Below are positions 1 to 6,148 of a stretch of DNA of 9,818 bases, in pieces. Position numbers and translations under genes: made by a program. Each line of letters starts with the position of its first letter. Position 1 is the stretch's first letter. The notes beneath the pieces are model-generated. The model saw only the letters and a list, made by a program, of their open reading frames with translations, was not told the origin of the DNA and did no database searches. This DNA comes from JAHBXL01 sp038247555 (GTDB lineage Bacteria; Planctomycetota; Phycisphaerae; Phycisphaerales; UBA1924): the NCBI GenBank assembly GCA_038247555.1, contig JBBRUT010000133.1, forward strand, positions 1-9,818. Reading direction: 5' to 3'.

Positions 1-104
1 GTCCGCTTGTCGCCGATGTCGATGGCCAGGTAGCGCACGTCAGAGGGTATCGTGACATCCAGCTTCCGCTCGATGATGCGGCGCGGCCGGATGCGTCTCC
101 GCAC
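1..104 (-). CDS. ruvX: RuvX/YqgF putative Holliday junction resolvase, N-terminal fragment (cut by window edge)
   Basis: Only the first ~34 codons are present; the gene runs off the left edge of the window. Read on the minus strand, they end in RYLAIDIGDKR, the N-terminal signature of the RuvX/YqgF RNase H-like family. The Asp in AIDIG is the expected first catalytic acidic residue. Family members are implicated in pre-16S rRNA end processing and in resolving Holliday junctions. I chose the GTG at 104 because a GGGG stretch lies 8 bases before it. This gives about 22 extra, Arg-rich residues before the conserved core. A second GTG at 38 would give the classic MRYLAID start, but I see no ribosome binding site ahead of it. 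The gene starts 41 bases after the manC stop, so it is probably the third gene of the ruvA-manC-ruvX operon. The family call is firm; the start is uncertain. Confidence 0.85.
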   Translation of the reverse strand, partial: MRRRIRPRRIIERKLDVTIPSDVRYLAIDIGDKR

Positions 105-145
105 TTCTCGATCCCCTGATCCCTTGGTCCCACTTCCCTTCCCCC

Positions 146-1279
146 TTACCGCAGCCCTTCTTCCACCATCGCGTGCAGTTTCTTGAGTTGCTCCGCCTTG
201 TCCCGCGGCATCACCAGCGTTGCATCTTTGGTGTGCACGACGATCAGATCGCTGACGCCGAGAACGGCCACGGTGTGCGAGGGGTCATCGCTCACAATGA
301 GGTTGCTTGCCGCGTCGAGCAGTACGGCCTTGGTGTGGCCGGCGATGCGGTTGCCATCGCCATCGGGTTCGAGTGTCTGGCCGAAGCTCGGCCAGGAGCC
401 CACATCCAGCCAATCGACATCCGTGAGCACCGTGCACACGGAGACGGAATCATCCCGCGAGGCGGGCTCCATCACGGCGTAGTCGACACTGATCCGCGGC
501 AGGGTCGGGTAGACCGCGTCGATCACCTCGCGCTGGCGCTTGGTGCCCCAAGCCTCCTGAATCTTGACCAGCCCCTCGTGGCTCTCGGGCTTGAAGCGCT
601 TGAGGCAGTCCATGAAGGTCGCCGCGTGAAAGACAAACATCCCCGAGTTCCACGCGAAGTGCCCCGACTCGAAGTACGCCTGTGCCCGCGGCCCATCGGG
701 CTTCTCGACAAAGCGGGTGACGCGGAACGCGAGGCCCTTGCCGATGGGTTTCTTCTTGTCGTCCGTCACACCGTTGATCGCTGCGCCGCGTTCGACATAG
801 CCAAACCCGGTTGCGGCGTACGTCGGCTTGATGGAGAACGTCACCAACCGACTCGGGTCCTGCTCGACTAATCGGAACGCGAGTTCAGCCCGCTCGCGGA
901 AGACGCTCTCCGGGCGGATGAGGTGATCGGCGGTGAGCACGCAGAAGACCGCGTTCTTGTCGAGCTTCTGAAACACCGCCGCGCCGAAGCCGACGGCGTT
1001 CACGGTGTCGCGGCCCATGGGCTCGCCGAGGATGCGGTCATCGGTGAACTCGGGGAGGGCCTCGCGGATCTGAGATCGGAAGCCTTCGCCCGTGCAGATG
1101 AACCTGCGCTCGGCGGGGACCAGGCCGTCGATGCGTCTGGCGGCAATCTCCAGCAGGGACAGCGGCTTCTTTGCGCCCGGCTCGTGAATGAGGGGGAGCA
1201 GTTGCTTTGGCCGCGCGTTGCGGCTCATGGGCCAAAGTCGGGTCCCTGCACCGCCCGCCATGATCATCGCATACCGCAT
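146..1279 (-). CDS. manC: Mannose-1-phosphate guanylyltransferase (GDP-mannose pyrophosphorylase), short form
   Basis: This cytosolic enzyme makes GDP-mannose from mannose-1-phosphate and GTP, for polysaccharide and glycoconjugate synthesis. The 377-residue protein has the nucleotidyltransferase motifs in order: GGAGTRLWPMSR with PKQ (residues 9-26, nucleotide-binding loop), GEPMGRDT (85-92), TADHLI (116-121), FVEKP (190-194), FAWNSGMF (208-215), ISVDYAVME (263-271) and WLDVGSW (290-296). The length matches the single-domain form; the C-terminal cupin isomerase domain of the ~470-residue bifunctional ManC/AlgA enzymes is absent. The usual GRNTAPAI reads GRDTVNAV here, a conservative change around the phosphate-handling loop. 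The ATG at 1279 has an AGGA seven bases upstream. The gene lies 35 bases after ruvA and 41 bases before ruvX on the same strand. A related nucleotidyltransferase specificity (another hexose-1-phosphate) is possible but less likely given FVEKP and WNSG. Confidence 0.93.
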   Translation of the reverse strand: MRYAMIMAGGAGTRLWPMSRNARPKQLLPLIHEPGAKKPLSLLEIAARRIDGLVPAERRFICTGEGFRSQIREALPEFTDDRILGEPMGRDTVNAVGFGAAVFQKLDKNAVFCVLTADHLIRPESVFRERAELAFRLVEQDPSRLVTFSIKPTYAATGFGYVERGAAINGVTDDKKKPIGKGLAFRVTRFVEKPDGPRAQAYFESGHFAWNSGMFVFHAATFMDCLKRFKPESHEGLVKIQEAWGTKRQREVIDAVYPTLPRISVDYAVMEPASRDDSVSVCTVLTDVDWLDVGSWPSFGQTLEPDGDGNRIAGHTKAVLLDAASNLIVSDDPSHTVAVLGVSDLIVVHTKDATLVMPRDKAEQLKKLHAMVEEGLR

Positions 1280-1314
1280 GGACCCATCCTAACGAAAGTC
1301 CGCCTCGGCCCGCA

Positions 1315-2088
1315 TCACCTCGCCGCGTACGCCGCGGCGATCAATACCGATACTTCCGCCGGCGGCTCATCTGCGCCCGCGCGGAACCTGTCGATTGCTT
1401 TGGCGACCATTCGTTCGGCATCCACCGGAGACTCCCCGAGCGCGACCAGAGCATCCACGGCTTTTCGGATAGGCACGACAGGTGCCGCGGCGGCAACGGC
1501 CGGGGGGGCAGAGGCAGCGCCATTTTGTGGAGCGGCCGACTTAACGCCCTTCCTGGTGGGTTTGGCCTCGGCGACAATCGGCGCGGCGGGGGCGACGCCC
1601 TTGGAGATCCCCAGCCCGATGTAGCCATCGCACTTGCTTTTGAGTTCGTGCACGATGGTTTCGGCGAGCTTGGGCCCGATCTCGGGCAGAGTCTGCAGCA
1701 TCCGACCGTTGCGCTCGGCGATGGCCCGCGCGATCACGCCGGGCTCGACCGCCATCACCCTCAGCCCTCGCTTGGGGCCCAGGCCTTTGACGCTGGTAAG
1801 CAGATCGAAGAAGGATCGTTCGGCCGCGCTGGCGAATCCGAGGATTCTGGGCACAAAGCTTGCGCCCTGCCCCTGGCCTTCGAGGTATTCGGTTGTGTGG
1901 ATCGAGACTTCGCGGCCGATCATCGCTCCGGCGGGGCCTGCACTGCCGCGGCCGAGCCAGGCATCGGCCAAGTATGCAGGGAGGAGGACTTCGTAGGCAA
2001 CGCCGGGCATGCCCTCGGGCACGAGCGTTGCCCGGTTCTCCTCAATCGATTCCAGTGTTCCGCGTAGTCGCGTCAGCATCGCGGCCAT
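1315..2088 (-). CDS. ruvA: Holliday junction branch migration protein RuvA, with extended linker
   Basis: RuvA tetramers bind four-way DNA junctions and load the RuvB motor for branch migration. Residues ~4-80 form the OB-fold domain, beginning MLTRLRGTL. Two helix-hairpin-helix motifs follow: VKGLGPKRGL (100-109) and LPEIGPKLAETIVHELKSK (134-152), close to the family pattern GIGKKTAERLVLELK. Residues ~160-207 are an Ala/Pro/Lys-rich linker. Residues ~208-236 (AVDALVALGESPVDAERMV) are the RuvB-contacting domain III. A further ~20-residue Ala-rich tail follows. At 257 residues it is longer than the usual ~200, mainly because of the linker and the tail. Start codons at 2088 and 2079 (M1 and M4) are both possible. 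Neither has a strong ribosome binding site, and M4 gives the more family-like N-terminus. ruvB and ruvC are not in the window. It appears to head a leftward operon with manC and ruvX. Confidence 0.93.
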   Translation of the reverse strand: MAAMLTRLRGTLESIEENRATLVPEGMPGVAYEVLLPAYLADAWLGRGSAGPAGAMIGREVSIHTTEYLEGQGQGASFVPRILGFASAAERSFFDLLTSVKGLGPKRGLRVMAVEPGVIARAIAERNGRMLQTLPEIGPKLAETIVHELKSKCDGYIGLGISKGVAPAAPIVAEAKPTRKGVKSAAPQNGAASAPPAVAAAAPVVPIRKAVDALVALGESPVDAERMVAKAIDRFRAGADEPPAEVSVLIAAAYAAR

Positions 2089-2126
2089 GGTAGTGTCCAG
2101 CGGTCGTGTTGCGGGAGAACGTCTTC

Positions 2127-2471
2127 GTGCCCACTCATCCCATGCAGATCATGATGTTGGCGGGAGGCGTCGTGCTGGCGTTTATCGGGCTGCTGATCGC
2201 CCGGCGGTCATTTCGTCCAAAAAGCATGTCTTTGGCAACGCAGGCCACATTCGGACTTTGTATGGCATTCGTTGGTTACCACCTTATTGTGTGGTCATTT
2301 CCGCCCACCTTGACCCCGGTTCAGGTGAACCGCCAGTTTTGGTGGGTTGTTTGTGCCGCGGTGGTCACCTTCCCGATGCTCTCGTTTTGGATGGATCGCC
2401 ATTGCTTGTCTGCTTCGGAGACCGAGGATCCTCCGGAGGCTGCTCGCGACGACTTGGACTCAATCCGCTAA
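2127..2471 (+). CDS. Small membrane protein of unknown function, three predicted helices
   Basis: I do not recognise this 114-residue protein. It has three hydrophobic stretches: residues ~7-25 (LAGGVVLAFIGLLIA), ~39-58 (FGLCMAFVGYHLIVW) and ~71-89 (FWWVVCAAVVTFPMLSFWM). A basic loop (RRSFRPK) follows the first helix and the acidic tail (SETEDPPEAARDDLD) is soluble. The positive-inside rule would place the first loop in the cytosol. The GTG at 2127 is preferred because GGGAG lies nine bases upstream. An earlier in-frame GTG at 2106 lacks such a site, and an ATG at 2142 is also possible. The gene is divergent from ruvA, with 38 bases between the two starts, and lies 170 bases before pilM on the same strand. 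A link with the pilus-like genes is possible but unsupported. The hydrophobicity pattern and ribosome binding site make it a credible gene. Confidence 0.72.
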   Translation: MPTHPMQIMMLAGGVVLAFIGLLIARRSFRPKSMSLATQATFGLCMAFVGYHLIVWSFPPTLTPVQVNRQFWWVVCAAVVTFPMLSFWMDRHCLSASETEDPPEAARDDLDSIR

Positions 2472-2502
2472 GCTACGGCCCCTCCGGGGTTCTGAGGCGT
2501 GC

Positions 2503-2516
2503 CGGATCGATCCGGA
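2503..2516. repeat. Perfect 14-base palindrome ahead of pilM
   Basis: CCGGATCGATCCGG is a perfect inverted repeat with no spacer. It sits in the gap between the small membrane protein gene and pilM. It could be an operator half-site pair or chance in GC-rich DNA. There is no second copy nearby and no recognisable promoter beside it. Confidence 0.35.
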
Positions 2517-2641
2517 ACACGGTTCGGCGGCCGGTCGTATGGAAGAGACGGGGCTTGCGCCCGTGAAAATCGTGTTTGGAGACGGCCCGCCCGGGAGTTC
2601 CGGGATCGGGCGGAGAGCGGATCCTTTCGACGGAGATGCGA

Positions 2642-4690
2642 ATGGCATCGTCCAATATGTGCTGGGGCATCGAGATGGGAGCGGGGGCCGTGAAGGCCAT
2701 CAAGCTCGAGCGCTCCGGTGATGAGGTGAACGTTGTTGAGTTCGCCGTGATCCCGCATAAGAAGGTGCTGACGACGCCCGACCTTGACCAGACCGATGCG
2801 ACCCGCGTTGCCCTTGGTGAACTGGTCACCCGGTTTGATCTGACCGATGCGCCCGTGGCGATCGCTGTCCCCGGTCACTCGGCGTTCGCGAGGTTCGCCA
2901 AGTTGCCGCCGGTTGAACCAAAGAAGATCCCCGACATCGTGAAGTTCGAGGCGGTGCAACAGATTCCGTTCCCGATCGATGACGTCGAATGGGACTATCA
3001 GACTTTTCAGAGCCCCGACAATCCGGATGTCGAAGTCGGCATCTTTGCCATCACTCGTGACCGTGTGATGGAGCGTCTGGCGCTGTGGGCGGATGTGGGC
3101 ATCTCGCCGGATGTCATCACACTCGGGCCTCTGGCGGCGTACAACGCGATCTCATGGGACATGCAGTTTGGCCCGCAGACGCCCGGCACCGTGATCCTCG
3201 ATGTGGGCACTACCAGCACCGATCTGATCGTGTGCGAGCCGGGGCGCGTGTGGATCCGCACATTCCCGATCGGCGGGCACAACTTCACCGAGGCCTTGGT
3301 CTCGGCCTTCAAACTCAGCTACGCCAAGGCCGAGGCGCTCAAGGCGCAGGCCGAGCAGAGCAAGCACGCGAGGCACATTCTGCAGGCGATGCGGCCGGTG
3401 TTCTCCGATCTTGCGCAGGACGTGCAGCGGTCGATCGGGTACTACCAGTCAAGCCATCGCGATGCGAACCTCACGCGTCTGATTGGCCTGGGCTCGACAT
3501 TCAACCTCCCGGGACTGCGGAAGTATCTTTCGCAGCAGCTGCAGATGGAAGTTATGCGGCTGGAGCAGTTCAACCGCATCACGGTCGATGGGCCTGCGCA
3601 GTCTGAGTTCCAGGCAGCGACGATGAACCTGGCCTCGGCGTATGGGCTTGCGCTACAGGGGCTGGGTTTCCAGCACGGCATCATGGCGAACCTCGTTCCA
3701 GTCGCGGTCGTTCGCGAGGCGATGTGGAAGAAGAAGGTGAAGTGGTTCGGCGTCGCGGCCGGAGTTGCCGTCGTCGCGGGCGGCGTGAGCTTCATCCGTC
3801 CGTTCCTTGATGAAACCGCCGCGGCGTCTTCGCCCAAGACCTCTTTCCAGGTCATTGATGACACGACCCGGACCGCGCGTCAACTGAAAGCGGAGTGGAA
3901 GGAAGTGTCCGATTCCTTTGCTCCTGATTACAAGGCGGCGAATGTCGCCAACCTGCTGTCGAGTCGCGAGATCTATCCGCATATCGCCGACGACCTTGGC
4001 AAGATGCTGAAGCTGGCGATTGATCGTGCTGCCGAGCAGCGGCAGGAAGCGGCGACACCCACCATCCGGTTTGGCGAGTTCCAGACGAACTACATGCCGC
4101 CTTCGGGGGCGGTCGCATCGGATGATCCGTACGCCAATCCAGACCCTGCGGCGGCCGCCGGTGGGGGCGCGGCTGCGGAGCAGCGGATCTCCGGGGAGCT
4201 TGAGATCAGCACGACGCACAAGGACGATGTCGAGGCGGTGCAGTTTGCGACCCACACGATCAAAAAGTGGCTGTATGACAACGCGGATCGCGCCGAGGTT
4301 CCGTACAAGATCGATATCGCGCGTGTGAGTGTCTCGCTGATTGAGAGCCGCAAACTCGCGGCGGTGGTTGGTGATGCGCCGCCTCCGACGACAGGTCGTG
4401 GCGGAGCGGCGACGCGGCCCACGGTGCCCGGGCGCTTCCCGGCTCAGCCCAATGATGGCCGCTTCCAGCCCGAGTTTGACGGGCTTGCCGGGACGCGCAT
4501 CACTGGCGGACCGGCCGACTCTCCGGGCTCGGGTCCGTCGACGCAGGGACGCGAGGAGGTTGAACGGCTTGCGCCGCTCCCCGCATCCGAGCCACTGGCT
4601 AAGCCCGGCGAGACCCTGAATCGACTCAAAGTGCGCTGGGAGGTCATCCTCCGGCGTGAGGCGCCTGCCGCCGCGGAGAACCCAACATGA
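2642..4690 (+). CDS. pilM: PilM-like actin-fold ATPase fused to a PilN-like membrane/periplasmic region
   Basis: In type IV pili, cytosolic PilM binds the N-terminal tail of PilN as part of the inner-membrane alignment complex with PilO and PilP. Residues ~1-345 show PilM motifs: GIEMGAGAVKAIKL (9-22, first phosphate loop), PFPIDDVEWDYQ (109-120, close to PilM PFPLDEVxxDY), LDVGTTSTDLIV (186-197, second phosphate loop), FPIGGHNFTEAL (208-219) and IGLGSTFNLPGL (281-292). The chain then continues instead of stopping. NLVP (350-353) followed by a basic stretch resembles the PilN N-terminal NLLP motif. Next come one transmembrane helix (~366-388) and ~290 further residues, presumably periplasmic, with an alpha/beta segment (515-572), a Gly/Pro-rich insert and a last strand (LKVRWEVILRRE). 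The ATG at 2642 has GGAG six bases upstream; earlier in-frame starts give a non-conserved leader. It is 682 residues against ~350 for ordinary PilM. The stop overlaps the next start by ATGA. PilM is firm; the PilN assignment is inference. Confidence 0.88.
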   Translation: MASSNMCWGIEMGAGAVKAIKLERSGDEVNVVEFAVIPHKKVLTTPDLDQTDATRVALGELVTRFDLTDAPVAIAVPGHSAFARFAKLPPVEPKKIPDIVKFEAVQQIPFPIDDVEWDYQTFQSPDNPDVEVGIFAITRDRVMERLALWADVGISPDVITLGPLAAYNAISWDMQFGPQTPGTVILDVGTTSTDLIVCEPGRVWIRTFPIGGHNFTEALVSAFKLSYAKAEALKAQAEQSKHARHILQAMRPVFSDLAQDVQRSIGYYQSSHRDANLTRLIGLGSTFNLPGLRKYLSQQLQMEVMRLEQFNRITVDGPAQSEFQAATMNLASAYGLALQGLGFQHGIMANLVPVAVVREAMWKKKVKWFGVAAGVAVVAGGVSFIRPFLDETAAASSPKTSFQVIDDTTRTARQLKAEWKEVSDSFAPDYKAANVANLLSSREIYPHIADDLGKMLKLAIDRAAEQRQEAATPTIRFGEFQTNYMPPSGAVASDDPYANPDPAAAAGGGAAAEQRISGELEISTTHKDDVEAVQFATHTIKKWLYDNADRAEVPYKIDIARVSVSLIESRKLAAVVGDAPPPTTGRGGAATRPTVPGRFPAQPNDGRFQPEFDGLAGTRITGGPADSPGSGPSTQGREEVERLAPLPASEPLAKPGETLNRLKVRWEVILRREAPAAAENPT

Positions 4691-6066
4691 ACAACATGAT
4701 GAAGTGGCTCAAATCGAACTGGTTGATCGTGCTGCTCACGGTCGTTGCGCTCGCGGTGATTCCGACGGCGTGGTACTTCGCCGATGGCATGCGCACCAAA
4801 GTGCGCGAGGACCTTCAGAAGAAGGTTCAGGCGGATGCACAGGAGGTCGCCAACTCGAAGGTGCAGTATCACCTGATCAATGTTGTCGGCGACAAGATGT
4901 TCGAGAAGTCGATCGAGCCCAACAAGGTGTTCACCGAGTGGTATCGCGCCGAGTGGGAGAAGATTCGCTCCCGCACGGGCACGGTTTCGGGCGCGGCCCT
5001 TACCTTCAACAAGGAAGGTCACGAGATCCTGATTCCCGATCTCTTCCCGGATCCGCAGGAGTTCATCGCGGACGCGAAGCTTCGACAGTTCGCCGCGGCG
5101 TACATCCGGGCGCATCCGGAGCTTCTCCGCTCGATCAACGCGGGTGAGCCGCAGGAGCCGGCCGTGATCGGCGCTGTTCTGGCGGATCATCAGCTTGCGG
5201 AGACCGAGCGGATCAAGAACCAGACGGGTCAGGATCCGACGGATGCGGAGAAGGAGCAGATCGCCTCCACCCTGCGGGATATGCGGCTTCGTGAGTATCA
5301 GCGCCGCGCGGCCGAGATCAGTGTGTACGCGGGGCCGTACGTGTTTGCTGGTGTGCCAACCACCGCGCCGACGGTTCGGCCGTCCGCGGCGCAATGCTGG
5401 GACTGGCAGGAGCGATACTGGATTCACCAGGACATCTGCCGGGCGATCGCCGAGGCCAACAAGGGCAGTTCCGGCGCGGGTATCCCGGCTTCGGTCGTCA
5501 AGCGGATCGTGAAGATCAGTGCTGCGCCAGCGGCGTACCTCACGAGTGATGGGCAGCCGGGCCCAGCGACGCCGACGGAGGCGGGCACCGACAAGGCGCC
5601 GGTGGATTTCGCTTGGTCGATTACGGGGCGATTGAGCGGACCTGGCTCCAACAACAAGTGGTACGACGTTCGGCCGGTCACGGTGGAGGTCGTTGTTGCG
5701 TCGCAGAGGATTCCGGAGTTCTTTGACGCCCTGTCGCATACGAACTTCATGAGCGTCATCGATATGGATCTGTTCCGTGTCGATCCGATTGAGGAACTGA
5801 AGAACGGGTATTACTACGGCGATGAGTCGGTCGTGCGGGCGGTGCTCTACGTCGAGACGATCTGGCTGCGTGAGTGGCGCACCGGGTTCATGCCTCTGGA
5901 TGTCCGCGAATCGCTCGGCCTCGTCGAGGGAATAGTTGCCGATGACGGGCAGGGGGCTCTCTCCGCGCCTGCTCCCTCCCGTGCTCCACCCCCCAGCGGC
6001 GGCGACGATGACGACATGCGTCCGGGTCGCCCCGGTCGTCGCGGCGGCGGCGGCGGCGGTGACTGA
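4687..6066 (+). CDS. PilO-like (Amuc_1100-like) bitopic inner-membrane protein
   Basis: This 459-residue protein has a short basic cytosolic tail, one transmembrane helix (residues ~10-31, WLIVLLTVVALAVIPTAWYF) and a large, presumably periplasmic, region. A helical segment follows the membrane (~33-66, charged and coiled-coil-like), as in PilO. Near the C-terminus, residues ~328-396 (VTVEVVVASQRIPEFFDAL, then SVIDMDLFRVD, then VLYVETIWL) have the strand-helix-strand pattern of the PilO/GspM ferredoxin-like domain and resemble Akkermansia Amuc_1100. Cys237 and Cys251 could form a periplasmic disulfide. The protein ends in DDDDMRPGRPGRR and a Gly-run tail. Its ATG overlaps the pilM stop (ATGA), with GGAG eight bases upstream, so translation is likely coupled. 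Its place directly after the PilM/PilN-like fusion supports a PilO role. Sequence identity looks low, so this rests on topology, context and pattern. Confidence 0.72.
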   Translation: MNNMMKWLKSNWLIVLLTVVALAVIPTAWYFADGMRTKVREDLQKKVQADAQEVANSKVQYHLINVVGDKMFEKSIEPNKVFTEWYRAEWEKIRSRTGTVSGAALTFNKEGHEILIPDLFPDPQEFIADAKLRQFAAAYIRAHPELLRSINAGEPQEPAVIGAVLADHQLAETERIKNQTGQDPTDAEKEQIASTLRDMRLREYQRRAAEISVYAGPYVFAGVPTTAPTVRPSAAQCWDWQERYWIHQDICRAIAEANKGSSGAGIPASVVKRIVKISAAPAAYLTSDGQPGPATPTEAGTDKAPVDFAWSITGRLSGPGSNNKWYDVRPVTVEVVVASQRIPEFFDALSHTNFMSVIDMDLFRVDPIEELKNGYYYGDESVVRAVLYVETIWLREWRTGFMPLDVRESLGLVEGIVADDGQGALSAPAPSRAPPPSGGDDDDMRPGRPGRRGGGGGGD

Positions 6067-6148
6067 TCACGTTTGAGCGGAAACCTCTCCCCTCTCCACG
6101 CCTTACCAGTGCATTGCTCCTCATCACCCTCGGTTGAGGGACCTCATC

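Noticed and set aside
923..1624. Plus-strand open frame of 233 codons opposite manC and ruvA
   Set aside because: It spans antisense across two clearly real genes and their intergenic gap, with no recognisable domain.
2060..2130. Promoters in the ruvA / small-membrane-gene divergent gap
   Set aside because: I looked on both strands for -35/-10 pairs and found none convincing; the gap is only 38 bases between starts.
4444..5739. Minus-strand open frame of 431 codons opposite pilM and the PilO-like gene
   Set aside because: It is long but antisense to two genes with good starts and overlapping ends, and Arg/Leu-rich in the manner of GC-rich shadow frames.
6067..6148. Promoter or terminator between the PilO-like gene and the next gene
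   Set aside because: There is no hairpin with a T-run and no TTGACA/TATAAT-like pair, so I treat the genes as one operon.
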